From Mesorhizobium sp. (GTDB lineage Bacteria > Pseudomonadota > Alphaproteobacteria > Rhizobiales > Rhizobiaceae): DNA of 64,000 nt. Each line of letters starts with the position of its first letter. The first letter of the stretch is position 1. Shown piece by piece: positions 48,277 through 56,424 of the stretch. Position numbers and translations under genes: made by a program. Location of the stretch: the NCBI RefSeq assembly GCF_023954305.1, contig NZ_JAMLIG010000001.1, positions 558,001 through 622,000 on the forward strand, written 5' to 3'. The notes below the pieces were generated by a model. The model was not told where the DNA came from. It saw nothing but the letters and a program-made list of their open reading frames with translations, and made no database searches.

Positions 48277-48752
48277 CGTCCGTGATCAAGATCGACCCGA
48301 AACTTGACCTTGTGCTCGAGCGCGAAATCGACGTGCCGGTGGCGCTCGTGTGGAAGGCGTGGACGACACCGTCGAGCCTGGAGCACTGGTTCGTGCCGAA
48401 ACCGTGGTCGATCACGTCCGTGGAAATCGACCTGCGGCCGGGCGGCATCTTCGCCACCACAATGCGCTCCCCGGAGGGCCAGGAATTCGAGAACGTGGGC
48501 TGCTATCTCGAGGTCGTGCCGAACCAGCGTCTGGTCTTCACCGACACGCTCCTGCCGGGATACCGTCCCTCGCCCAAGCCCTTCTTCAGCGCCATGCTCG
48601 AACTGACGCCGAACGGCAGCGGAACTCGCTACAAGGCGATTGCGATCCACGGCAACGAAGAGACGCGCAAGAACCACGAAGAGATGGGCTTCCACGACGG
48701 CTGGGGCACAGTCGTCACGCAGATGGTGGAACACATCAAGTCCGGAGCTTAG
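48273..48752 (+). CDS. SRPBCC/AHSA1-family protein
   Basis: 159 residues with the START-like AHSA1 pattern: EREIDVPVALVWKAWTTPSSLEHWFVP, DLRPGGIFATTM, and GFHDGWGTVVTQMVEHI. Proteins of this fold bind hydrophobic ligands. Pairing with ArsR in one operon is very common; the effector may be bound by this protein. Confidence 0.88.
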   Translation: MTSVIKIDPKLDLVLEREIDVPVALVWKAWTTPSSLEHWFVPKPWSITSVEIDLRPGGIFATTMRSPEGQEFENVGCYLEVVPNQRLVFTDTLLPGYRPSPKPFFSAMLELTPNGSGTRYKAIAIHGNEETRKNHEEMGFHDGWGTVVTQMVEHIKSGA

Positions 48753-48768
48753 GCCAGACAGACGGGAC

Positions 48769-49863
48769 CTAAGCCAATACCGACTCGACCGGCCGCCGCG
48801 GCGAATAAGGCATCGCCGGGCCGTAGCCGAGCCGCAGGACGAGGTCGGGACGCTTGCCGCCCTCGCCGGCCAGGGAGACCAGGGCCGATCGGAACTCGGG
48901 CACCTCCACCGGCTGATTCATGTAGGCATGCCTCAGCCCCCGGGCAGTGGCGGCGAGCGTCAGGCGCTGGCAGGCGCGGCCGACCTTTATCCAATGCGCC
49001 TTGTCCTCCTTGTCGGCGATGAAAACAGCAAATGCCGGTGACGACGACATCTGCCGGGCATATCTGTCGCCTTCTCCCTTGGCCGTGACGAACACCGAAA
49101 AGAGCTGCTGACCCAGGAACATTGGCAGGGAAGGGTTTCCACTGGCCGCAGACAGCAGCCCATCGCCCGTGCGCATGGCGTCGCGCGGATTGAAACGGAT
49201 CCAGCCCTTCAGTTCGGCCATGAAGGCGGGATCGGCCATTTGCGCGTCATTGCCCGCGACCACAAGGTCGCGCAGCTTGGCACGCTCCGCTTCCTCCGTC
49301 AGGATCACGAGCCGGACACCTGGCTCTTCAGCAGCCTTCTCCAGCGCCGCCAGGTCGTCCGACGGTATCGCGCGACCGTCATAGTCGGCCCGCGTTGACT
49401 GCCGGATGGGAATGGCGTCGAACAGCGGATCGGAAGCCGCCTCGCCCGCCGTATAGTCGAAGCGCGCCGCGCTTCCGTCGCCCGGTTCGATCACGACCTC
49501 GCCCGGGCGGCCGGTCGCACGACCGGCGATCGACAGGTTCTCCGCGGCGGCGCCGAGGCTGACGAACGTGTGGTGATCATCCGGATCGACGATCGGCGTG
49601 CGGCGCGTCTCGTCGGGAAAGATCTGGATGGCGCCGTCCATCGCGGAAAACCGCCAGGCCTGGGTGTTGTGGCTGTTGGCCGCGAGCGTAGCGAAACGGA
49701 TGAGCTCCTTCGCCTCGGGTTGCCCGCCAAGCGGGGCTCGCAAACCCTGCGCATAGCGCTCGTAGTCGTCGAGTGTTCCGGTCGAGCGGGTCCATCCGAA
49801 TGCGCCCGCACCCGCCAGACCGACCGCGCCGGTACCACCTGCGAGGAAAGAGCGTCGATTCAT
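48769..49863 (-). CDS. Acg-type FMN-binding nitroreductase-like protein
   Basis: 364 residues. A twin-arginine-like start (NRRSFLAGGTGAVGLAGAG) suggests Tat export of a folded flavoprotein. The nitroreductase fold is duplicated and reduced as in mycobacterial Acg: RFATLAANSHNTQAWRF, IPIRQSTRADYDGRAIP, and GRACQRLTLAATARGL. Acg proteins bind FMN tightly without known reductase activity and belong to dormancy regulons. A weak FixK-like half box (TTGATcctgCGCAA, 49922-49935) lies at a fitting distance upstream. Confidence 0.82.
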   Translation of the reverse strand: MNRRSFLAGGTGAVGLAGAGAFGWTRSTGTLDDYERYAQGLRAPLGGQPEAKELIRFATLAANSHNTQAWRFSAMDGAIQIFPDETRRTPIVDPDDHHTFVSLGAAAENLSIAGRATGRPGEVVIEPGDGSAARFDYTAGEAASDPLFDAIPIRQSTRADYDGRAIPSDDLAALEKAAEEPGVRLVILTEEAERAKLRDLVVAGNDAQMADPAFMAELKGWIRFNPRDAMRTGDGLLSAASGNPSLPMFLGQQLFSVFVTAKGEGDRYARQMSSSPAFAVFIADKEDKAHWIKVGRACQRLTLAATARGLRHAYMNQPVEVPEFRSALVSLAGEGGKRPDLVLRLGYGPAMPYSPRRPVESVLA

Positions 49864-49986
49864 GGCAATGATCCGAGGATTGGGACTATTACTACCCTAA
49901 CCGATCGTGCTGTTCCGACCCTTGATCCTGCGCAAACCGCGCGTGACCCACTCTTGCATGCGCGGAGCGGTGTGGGCCTCTCGCGG

Positions 49987-50724
49987 TCAGACGAGTTGCA
50001 CCGACGAAGGGGCCGAAATGAACGCGTAAACCGCCGCCGGCACCAGCGCACTTTGACCGAAATCTTCGACGTCGTATCGGGCGAGCGCCGAAAGCCGGCA
50101 TGTCGGCAGGTGCTTCCGGCCGGGATCGCCGACAAGAATTCCGGCCCTCGTGGCGCTGCATCGGTCAAGGAAATCCGCAAGCAATTTGGCCAGCCCCTTT
50201 TCATAAGACAGGTCGCCGACCGTGACGAGGTCGGCATCCGGCGCCGCTCCGGCGAGAGCGTCGGTCTGCTGCACCGAGATAGTGACATCGTTGGCACGGG
50301 CGTTGAGGCGGGCCGCGACCACCGCGAGCGGATCCACGTCGATCGCCAGCACGTCGAGCGCACCGGCCCTGGCCGCCGCGATGGCGACCACGCCGGAGCC
50401 GGTGCCGATGTCAACGACGCGCCGGTCCCTCACCACTTCGGGATGATCGAGGATGTAGCGTGCGAGAGCGCTTCCGCCGGCCCAGCCATAGGCCCAGTAA
50501 GGCCTCATCCCGTTTTCGCCGACGAAGCGGGAGAGACCGCTCCGGGGATGCTGCCTGTACAGTCTTAGTCCGGGCAACCCCGTCACAGGTCCCAGGCTCA
50601 GGCGGGATTGGATGAAATCCTCGATCTCGGCAGGCGTGCGCTCGTTCAAATCCAATCCGGTTCCATTCCAACTGGCGCCCGGACTAGTGAGCGTGACGAG
50701 GTGCCGGGTCAAGCCCGTCCCCAT
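49987..50724 (-). CDS. Class I SAM-dependent methyltransferase (NNT1/ETFB lysine methyltransferase-like)
   Basis: About 245 residues if begun at MGTGLTRHLV; the frame is open for 41 more codons and no ribosome-binding site decides the start. The pattern LRLYRQHPRSGLSRF, then PYWAYGWAGGSALARYI, then VVDIGTGSGVVAIAAARAGA, then AIDVDPLAVVAARLNA is that of the NNT1/EFM7 and ETFB-lysine methyltransferase group (COG3897). These modify protein lysines or N-termini. Its stop faces the Acg-like gene. Confidence 0.75.
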   Translation of the reverse strand: MGTGLTRHLVTLTSPGASWNGTGLDLNERTPAEIEDFIQSRLSLGPVTGLPGLRLYRQHPRSGLSRFVGENGMRPYWAYGWAGGSALARYILDHPEVVRDRRVVDIGTGSGVVAIAAARAGALDVLAIDVDPLAVVAARLNARANDVTISVQQTDALAGAAPDADLVTVGDLSYEKGLAKLLADFLDRCSATRAGILVGDPGRKHLPTCRLSALARYDVEDFGQSALVPAAVYAFISAPSSVQLV

Positions 50725-50930
50725 CGGAGCGTTGGGCAGGGGACGGACACTTTGCGAAATCAACAGCTTTTCTTCGCACGGCGGCGGACATATTCTCCGG
50801 ATCAAATATGGTTCCCGATTGCGGGAGTGGTGGAAGGCCCGTGTCATATTTGCTCTTACGGACGTCGGCAGTCATTTCGTTCTCGCCGAATTACGTAGCG
50901 ACATTTGAATTCACCTGATTGGTCGAGGCA

Positions 50931-52436
50931 ATGCCGGCGATAGATATGGATGGCCTAAGCGGGCGATTGCTTCGAGTCACAGCGTCCGGCCGTGTCGAAG
51001 GCCGATCGGGGTATCTGCTCGCAGCAGCCCTCGTCGTGGCTACCGTGCTGATCCAGGTGGCGCTGCAACCGGTTCTCGCCAGCCAGGCGCCCTTCATCCT
51101 CTTCATTCCAGCGATCCTGGCCGCGTCGATCATGGGCGGCGTCGGCCCCGGATTCCTGACCTTCGCTCTCTCTTTTGCCGCGGAATTCCTGCTCGATCGG
51201 GCCTCCGGCACGGACTGGCTGCAATTGTCCATCTGCGCCCTGGTCAGCCTCGCCATCGTCTGGATGGGCGAGATGATGCACCGCGCGCGGCGCACGATGG
51301 AGACGACCGAGAGAGCGCTCAGGGCACGCGAGGCGCATCTGCGCTCTATCCTCGACACGGTTCCAGATGCCACCGTCGTCATCGACAGCAAGGGCATCAT
51401 CACCTCTTTCAGCTCGGCGGCGGTACGGCAGTTCGGGTATTCGGAGGGCGAGGCGATCGGAAAGAACGTTCACCTGCTGATGCCGGAACCGTATCATCGC
51501 GAACACGATGGCTATCTCAACCGCTATCTTACGACGGGGGAAAAACGAATCATCGGCATCGATCGCGTCGTCGTCGGGCGACGCAAGGACGGTTCCACTT
51601 TTCCGATGAAGCTGGCTGTGGGCGAGATGAAGTCCCCCGACGGCGTCTTCTTTACGGGATTCATCCGCGACCTGACCGAGCGCGAACAGTCCGAGGCGCG
51701 GCTCCAGGAAGTGCAGGGCGAGCTGGCCCGCCTGGCGCGGCTGAACGAACTCGGGGAAATGGCGTCCACGCTGGCTCATGAACTCAACCAGCCGCTCGCG
51801 GCGATCGCCAACTACACACAGGGCTGCGTCCGGTTCCTCAAGGACATGGACGACGGTGTCGCCGCACGCATCAGGGAGGCGCTGGAGGAGACTGCCAAGC
51901 AGTCGTTGCGCGCCGGAGGCATCATCCGCCATCTGCGCGAATTCGTCACCCACGGCGCCACCGACAAGACCCCGGAGGACATTCGCAGCCTTATCGAGGA
52001 AGCCGGCGCGCTGGCGCTTGTCGGCTCCCGCGAGATGGGCGTCCGCTCGGTGTTCGAGTTTACCGCCGGCGACAGCCTCGCTCTCGTCGACCGGGTGCAG
52101 ATCCAGCAGGTGTTGATGAATCTGATGCGCAACGCCATGGAAGCGATGCGCAACAGCGAGCGCCGCGAACTCGTCGTCAGAACGTCACTCGACGACGGGT
52201 ACGTGGTCGTCGAGGTCTCGGACACGGGACCGGGCATATCCGAGGAGATCGCCGACCGACTGTTCCAGCCCTTCGTCACCAGCAAGTCGACCGGAATGGG
52301 AATTGGCCTGTCGATCTCGAGGAGAATCGTCGAATCGCATGGCGGGGAGATCTCCGTCAGCCGCAACGGAAACGGCGGCGCGACTTTCCGTTTCACACTG
52401 CCAACTGCCGGGAAAGACCAGGACTATGCAGACTGA
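50931..52436 (+). CDS. fixL: Oxygen-sensor histidine kinase FixL
   Basis: 501 residues from the ATG at 50931. Residues 28-115 hold four membrane helices. The heme PAS domain (about 135-255) has LRSILDTVPDATVVID, the proximal heme His192 in MPEPYHREHDGY, and Arg212 in RIIGIDRVV, exactly 20 residues later as in S. meliloti (194/214) and B. japonicum (200/220) FixL. The kinase core follows: H-box LAHELNQPLA with His283, N-box LMRNAMEAM, and GPGISEEIADRLFQPF. Deoxy-heme activates the kinase, which phosphorylates FixJ. It overlaps fixJ by 11 bp. Confidence 0.95.
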   Translation: MPAIDMDGLSGRLLRVTASGRVEGRSGYLLAAALVVATVLIQVALQPVLASQAPFILFIPAILAASIMGGVGPGFLTFALSFAAEFLLDRASGTDWLQLSICALVSLAIVWMGEMMHRARRTMETTERALRAREAHLRSILDTVPDATVVIDSKGIITSFSSAAVRQFGYSEGEAIGKNVHLLMPEPYHREHDGYLNRYLTTGEKRIIGIDRVVVGRRKDGSTFPMKLAVGEMKSPDGVFFTGFIRDLTEREQSEARLQEVQGELARLARLNELGEMASTLAHELNQPLAAIANYTQGCVRFLKDMDDGVAARIREALEETAKQSLRAGGIIRHLREFVTHGATDKTPEDIRSLIEEAGALALVGSREMGVRSVFEFTAGDSLALVDRVQIQQVLMNLMRNAMEAMRNSERRELVVRTSLDDGYVVVEVSDTGPGISEEIADRLFQPFVTSKSTGMGIGLSISRRIVESHGGEISVSRNGNGGATFRFTLPTAGKDQDYAD

Positions 52437-53052
52437 CGATTACGTCGTTCACGTCGTCGACGACGAAGAGCCGGTTCGCAAGTCGCTGGCGTTCCTTTTG
52501 ACCATGTCCGGTTTCACGGTGAGGATGCACGATTCGGCCACCGCGTTCCTCGACCTCGCTCCGAATATCGGCAGGGCCTGCCTTGTAACCGATCTCAGGA
52601 TGCCGGACATGTCGGGGGTCGACCTGCTCAACCGCCTCAAGGAGGCGCAGGCGCTGGTTCCGGCAATCGTCATCACCGGCCACGGCGACGTGCCGATGGC
52701 CGTCGCGGCGATGAAGGCGGGAGCTGTGGACTTCATCGAGAAGCCCTTCTCCGACGATGTCCTGATCGAGGCGATCCGCAAGGCGGCGAGGCTGCTCGAC
52801 CGCGACCGGGGCGAGGACCTCGACACCGCGACGTTGCAGTCGCGGCTCGACCTTCTGACGGAGCGCGAGCGGCAGGTTTTCGAGGCCGTCGTCGCCGGAC
52901 TAGCCAACAAGACCATCGCCTACGACCTCGACATCAGTCCGCGCACGATCGAGGTACACCGGGCCAATGTAATGGCCAAAATGCAGGCCAGGAGCCTGCC
53001 GGAACTGGTCCGGATGGCGATCGCGATGAACCTCAACAGTCGCAAGCGGTAG
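52426..53052 (+). CDS. fixJ: Response regulator FixJ
   Basis: 208 residues. The receiver has the acidic pair VVDDEEP (Asp12/Asp13), phospho-acceptor Asp56 in LVTDLRMPDMSG, TGHGD and IEKPF. The C-terminal LuxR-type HTH runs LTERERQVFEAVVAGLANKTIAYDLDISPRTIEVHRANVMAK. Phosphorylated by FixL in low oxygen, it activates fixK-type promoters. It is translated from inside the end of fixL. Confidence 0.95.
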   Translation: MQTDDYVVHVVDDEEPVRKSLAFLLTMSGFTVRMHDSATAFLDLAPNIGRACLVTDLRMPDMSGVDLLNRLKEAQALVPAIVITGHGDVPMAVAAMKAGAVDFIEKPFSDDVLIEAIRKAARLLDRDRGEDLDTATLQSRLDLLTERERQVFEAVVAGLANKTIAYDLDISPRTIEVHRANVMAKMQARSLPELVRMAIAMNLNSRKR

Positions 53053-53207
53053 TCGCGACTTCGTCAGCCACCTGCGGATCAGCGACCGGGCCAGATTCGC
53101 CAAACCGCTGCCGACGGAGTATAATTTTTGTTGTCCGCATGGACCCCGGCAGACGGACGTTAGGAAGAGCACATCACGCTTTCGCCCGAACCCAGGAGCA
53201 AAGCGCC

Positions 53208-53447
53208 ATGCCGTTCAGCACAATAGCCTATCCGGAACAGCTGGCCGTCCTGACCGACGCCCTGCGAAGGCATTGCAGCGAGGCGAGGATCGAGCCGGGC
53301 TCTCCCGCCTACTACGACGCCGGCAGGCTGGCGATCATCCTGTTTGAGAGCGGCATCACCACGCCCGAGGGGCTGGCGAACGCGCTTCGAAAGAGCACTC
53401 CAGGCGATCTGCGGCAGAAGTTGAAGACGCCAAAAGGCGGTGGCTGA
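53208..53447 (+). CDS. Small conserved-style hypothetical protein
   Basis: 79 residues from the ATG at 53208 with AGGAG nine bases upstream. It is a soluble helical protein with GSPAYYDAGRLAIILFESGITTPEGLANAL. It lies 155 bp after fixJ on the same strand, before the FixT-like gene. I recall similar short proteins in rhizobia but no function. Confidence 0.6.
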   Translation: MPFSTIAYPEQLAVLTDALRRHCSEARIEPGSPAYYDAGRLAIILFESGITTPEGLANALRKSTPGDLRQKLKTPKGGG

Positions 53448-53647
53448 CAGAACCGGCTTCTGTTCGTCATGTGCTTCTGGCGGATTGCGTCCAACACCTC
53501 TCCCGTCCCGCCGCGCGCCCAACTCTTTCATCGGTTCGCGGGAAAGCCGGCTCCGCTTTGATTTGCCGCAATGCATTCCCCCGGGGGAGGTGAGAAGGGA
53601 AAGGGTCAAAGAGCCCCCGGACAGTAAGGAGGGGCGGAGACCCGACC

Positions 53648-53998
53648 TTGACCACGCCAGGGATCGTTCTTGTCGCGGCGCCCGACGGAGTCTTCCGGCG
53701 TTCCCTCCAGTTTGCGCTGGAAAGCGCCGGTTTCGCCACAGACGGATCGCCTCGCGCCGCCGGCGCTTTCGCTTCAAAGGCGGCCGGTCAGTCGGTCTGT
53801 GCGGTGATCGACGAGCGCGCCGTCGACGACTGGAGACACGTGGGCGACTCATTCCGCCGGTACGGCAGGCCGGTCGTGCTGGTCGCCGACCGGGTCGACG
53901 GCAAAACGGTGCTGCCGAACGTGACCGTCGTCCTCAAACCGTTTCTGGGCGAACCGCTGATAGAAGCGGTCAAGAATGCCATCACATCCGCCCATTGA
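53648..53998 (+). CDS. Degenerate single receiver-domain protein, FixT-like candidate
   Basis: 116 residues from a TTG with GGAG upstream. It has receiver-domain layout: hydrophobic first strand (GIVLVAAPDGVFRR), Asp55 at the phospho-acceptor position (CAVIDERAVDDW) and Lys97 (VVLKPFLGEPL). The acidic pair is reduced to Asp13 and the conserved Thr/Ser is Ala80, so phosphotransfer looks impaired. FixT proteins of S. meliloti and Caulobacter are small receiver-like inhibitors of FixL encoded near fixLJ and fixK; position and fold fit that role. A naming is inference. Confidence 0.6.
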   Translation: MTTPGIVLVAAPDGVFRRSLQFALESAGFATDGSPRAAGAFASKAAGQSVCAVIDERAVDDWRHVGDSFRRYGRPVVLVADRVDGKTVLPNVTVVLKPFLGEPLIEAVKNAITSAH

Positions 53999-54005
53999 GG
54001 CGGAC

Positions 54006-54021
54006 TACGTACTATCCCTTA
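54006..54021 (+). promoter_or_regulatory. Candidate FixJ-binding site upstream of fixK
   Basis: TACGTACTATCCCTTA, 70-85 bp before the fixK ATG, resembles the ACGTA-N-T-rich-CCC elements bound by phosphorylated FixJ at rhizobial fixK promoters. It begins just after the FixT-like stop. The consensus is recalled from memory and the match is loose. Confidence 0.4.
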
Positions 54022-54090
54022 CGGACATAACCGAATTTCGGCCCGGGCGGATATCGGCGATTGGTTTCTCACCAGACAAGGGAGACAGCC

Positions 54091-54744
54091 ATGGCCACAC
54101 TTCAAGCCGCCCCGATTTCACTGCCGGTCCATTCAAGCCTGGCCGCGCGCGGTGGCAGCCTCGCGCCATCGAGATCCATCGCCCAGGCGCCGGTCTTCTT
54201 CGCTGCCGGCACCGAGATCTACGCCCAGGGCGAGAGGTGCAGCGGCCTCTACAAGATCGAATTCGGCGCAGTGCGCGTCTATCGCCTGCTGTCGGACGGC
54301 CGCCGCCAGATCTCGGCCTTCCATCTGGCCGGCGAGACCTTTGGCTTCGAGGCGGACAATGTCCATCATTTCTTCGCCGAGGCCATCTGCGCGACCGGCC
54401 TGCACGTCGTGCAGGCGTCGCCGGCGAACAACCTGTCGAGCGAACTGTTTCCTCTGGCACTGAAGAGCTTGGTCAGGGCGCAGGAGCATCTCCTCGTCCT
54501 CGGGCGGCAGAATGCCATCGAGCGGATCGCGGCGTTTCTCGCCGACATGGCGGAGCGCCAGGGTGGCCTCAAGCAGGTCGACCTACCGATGTCGCGCGCC
54601 GATATTGGCGACTATCTCGGCCTCACCATCGAAACCGTCTCCCGCGTCTTCTCCAAGCTTAAGCAGAAGGGTGTGATCAGATTGCCCAGCCTGCGTTGCG
54701 TGGAGATTGCGAAGTGGCAGGTGCTGCAGGACCTGGCGGCCTGA
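54091..54744 (+). CDS. fixK: CRP/FNR-family regulator FixK
   Basis: 217 residues with AAGGGAG nine bases before the ATG. The cNMP-like barrel (GTEIYAQGERCSGLYKIEFGAVRVYR) lacks the N-terminal Cys cluster of FNR, as in FixK/NnrR types. The HTH MSRADIGDYLGLTIETVSRVFSKL ends in a helix with Glu181, Ser184 and Arg185, the E-xx-SR set that reads TTGA. Predicted targets are the TTGAT-N4-ATCAA-type boxes at 54824, 55155, 57162 and 62071. Confidence 0.92.
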   Translation: MATLQAAPISLPVHSSLAARGGSLAPSRSIAQAPVFFAAGTEIYAQGERCSGLYKIEFGAVRVYRLLSDGRRQISAFHLAGETFGFEADNVHHFFAEAICATGLHVVQASPANNLSSELFPLALKSLVRAQEHLLVLGRQNAIERIAAFLADMAERQGGLKQVDLPMSRADIGDYLGLTIETVSRVFSKLKQKGVIRLPSLRCVEIAKWQVLQDLAA

Positions 54745-54823
54745 TGAGGCACCTGGTGCCGCTCCGCGCGTTCGCCGCGGCTGGCGGATACGCCGGCCAA
54801 AGCGTTCGATCGGCTGAGGAGAT

Positions 54824-54837
54824 TTGACGCAGATCAA
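54824..54837. promoter_or_regulatory. FixK/FNR-type box (TTGACgcagATCAA)
   Basis: Nine of ten consensus positions of TTGAT-N4-ATCAA match. The centre at 54830.5 would place a class II start site near 54872, just before the ATG at 54899. It lies 80 bp after the fixK stop, so it could drive the small gene at 54899. Confidence 0.7.
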
Positions 54838-54898
54838 ATCGGCCGATCCGAAATTCTCTATGAACTCAACAAATCAGCAACTTAAGCGCTCCCCACAT

Positions 54899-55114
54899 AT
54901 GGCCGACATCATTGCGAGACTAGTCAGGGAGTGCAACGCGGAGCGCGCGAAGCGCACGGATTTTCCGACCATCTGGACGACCATGCTGAAATCGCATCCC
55001 TATGTCGCGGGACTGCCGATCCAGGAAAGTGTCGAAACCGGTCCGCGACTCAAGATCCCGCTTCTGACCGGCCGCTTTCTGGTCTTCGACGGCTCGACCT
55101 TCTCCGTTGCCTGA
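54899..55114 (+). CDS. Small hypothetical protein under a FixK-type box
   Basis: 71 residues if begun at MADIIARLVRE (54899); an ATG at 54860 would add 13. I prefer the later start because a promoter centred on the box at 54824 would initiate near 54872. The protein is basic at first, then LPIQESVETGPRLKIPLLTGRFLVFDG. I recognise no family; similar short proteins may exist beside other fixK genes. Confidence 0.55.
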   Translation: MADIIARLVRECNAERAKRTDFPTIWTTMLKSHPYVAGLPIQESVETGPRLKIPLLTGRFLVFDGSTFSVA

Positions 55115-55154
55115 AGGCTGGCGCCTTCAAGACCTGCGAAAATTCCGCGTTTCC

Positions 55155-55168
55155 TTGATCCGCGTCAA
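55155..55168. promoter_or_regulatory. FixK/FNR-type box (TTGATccgcGTCAA)
   Basis: Nine of ten consensus positions match. It lies 238 bp upstream of the hsp20 ATG, so transcription would start near 55203 and carry a leader of about 200 bases. The 291-bp gap between the small gene and hsp20 shows no other gene that I can support. Confidence 0.68.
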
Positions 55169-55405
55169 CGACGCCATCGCCCGGTTGCGTTGTTACTAGG
55201 ATGCACGCTGGGCTGCACAGTCCGCACATGTCGCGCCAGATCGCCATTGATCCTACGAAGGCGGCGGTAGGAGCGTTCGGGCGGACGAGGTGGTCAGCTG
55301 CCGGGCGCATGGCCTGCCCCATAGGCTCTCGCGGCGCCGAGCCGCCGCGATTGGCAGCCAAGGCATGACGTCCGTGGTCCATCAACGTTGTCAGGGAGAT
55401 CCGTC

Positions 55406-55936
55406 ATGGCCGAGTCCAATACCAAAGTTTCCGTCAACAAGGAGAAAGCGCCCGCGCCCTCCCGGAGTTGGGCGCCGTTGGACAGCCTGCGAAAGGAGAT
55501 CGACCGTCTTTTTGACGATTTTCATCCCTTCGGCTCCCGCTTCCCTTCCCCGCGTCCGATGTTCGATCTCGAACTGCCGCGCTTTTCCGGCGCCGGCTGG
55601 CCCGTCGCACCGGCCATCGATGTCGCCGAGAAGGAGAAGGAGTTCGAGATCACCGCTGAACTGCCCGGGATCGACGAGAAGAACGTCGAGATCAAGGTCT
55701 CCAACCGCACGCTGACGATACGGGGCGAGAAGAACGAGGAAAAGGAAGAGAAGGAGAAGGACTATTTCCTGTCCGAGCGCCGCTATGGCTCCTTCCAGCG
55801 GTCCTTCACCCTGCCCGAGAGCGTCGACGCCGACAAGATCGAGGCGAACTTCGCCAAGGGCGTGCTGACGGTGAAGCTGCCCAAGAGCGCCGACGCCCAG
55901 AAAGCGGTGAAGACGATCGCGGTGAAGAGCGCCTGA
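55406..55936 (+). CDS. Small heat-shock protein, Hsp20/alpha-crystallin family
   Basis: 176 residues with AGGGAGAT before the ATG. An N-terminal arm (WAPLDSLRKEIDRLFDDF) leads to the alpha-crystallin domain: PAIDVAEKEKEFEITAELPGIDEKNVEIKV, GEKNEEKEEKEKDYFLSERRYGSFQRSFTLP, and the closing AKGVLTVKLPK. It is an ATP-independent holdase for unfolding proteins. First gene of a run with DUF2267 and a phosphoribosyltransferase; preceded by a FixK-type box. Confidence 0.95.
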   Translation: MAESNTKVSVNKEKAPAPSRSWAPLDSLRKEIDRLFDDFHPFGSRFPSPRPMFDLELPRFSGAGWPVAPAIDVAEKEKEFEITAELPGIDEKNVEIKVSNRTLTIRGEKNEEKEEKEKDYFLSERRYGSFQRSFTLPESVDADKIEANFAKGVLTVKLPKSADAQKAVKTIAVKSA

Positions 55937-55951
55937 ACCTTTTCGCCAACC

Positions 55952-55978
55952 AGCCGGCGCGGCGGCGCCACGCCGGCT
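55952..55978 (+). other. Intercistronic hairpin after hsp20
   Basis: Perfect 8-bp arms AGCCGGCG/CGCCGGCT with an 11-base loop lie between the hsp20 stop and the DUF2267 start. There is no T-run, so it may stabilise or attenuate the message, giving more hsp20 than downstream product. Confidence 0.5.
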
Positions 55979-55992
55979 CTGGAGGAACGACC

Positions 55993-56421
55993 ATGGGCCA
56001 TACAGCAATACCAGGCTTCACCCAGGCCGCGCAGCAGGCGCAGCAATGGGTCAACGAACTCGCCGGCGACCTCGGATGGGAGGAGCGCCGGGCCTATCGG
56101 CTGCTCCGTTGCGTCCTGCACGCCTTGCGCGACTGGCTGACGCCCAAGGAGATGTCCGACTTCGCCGCGCAGCTTCCCGTCCTGGTGCGGGGCATCTATT
56201 TCGAGGGGTGGCAGCCGCTACGAGCCCTCGCGCGCGACCGCAAGAAGGAAGATTTCGTCCGTCGTGTCGACAACGAATTCACCGACGATCCCCTCGACGA
56301 TACAGATGCGGCGATCGCGGCGGTGTTCGGTCTTCTCGATCGCCACCTCTCCCAGGGAGAGATCGCGCAGGTGCGCCATTCAATGAGGAAGCCGTTGCGT
56401 CAATTGTGGCCGGTGCACTGA
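55993..56421 (+). CDS. DUF2267 family protein
   Basis: 142 residues with GGAGGAACGACC before the ATG. The helical DUF2267 pattern is clear: AQQWVNELAGDLGWEERRAYRLLRCVLHALRDWLTPKE, then AAQLPVLVRGIYFEGW. These proteins often lie beside phosphoribosyltransferase or Hsp20 genes under stress or low oxygen; no biochemical role is known. Confidence 0.88.
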   Translation: MGHTAIPGFTQAAQQAQQWVNELAGDLGWEERRAYRLLRCVLHALRDWLTPKEMSDFAAQLPVLVRGIYFEGWQPLRALARDRKKEDFVRRVDNEFTDDPLDDTDAAIAAVFGLLDRHLSQGEIAQVRHSMRKPLRQLWPVH

Positions 56422-56424
56422 GCC

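Noticed and set aside
49922..49935. A FixK box before the Acg-like gene (TTGATcctgCGCAA)
   Set aside because: Only eight of ten positions match. Spacing fits, so it is mentioned with the gene but not listed as a site.
50800..50820. A FixK half-site (atcaaat) before fixL
   Set aside because: There is no partner half-site at the right spacing.
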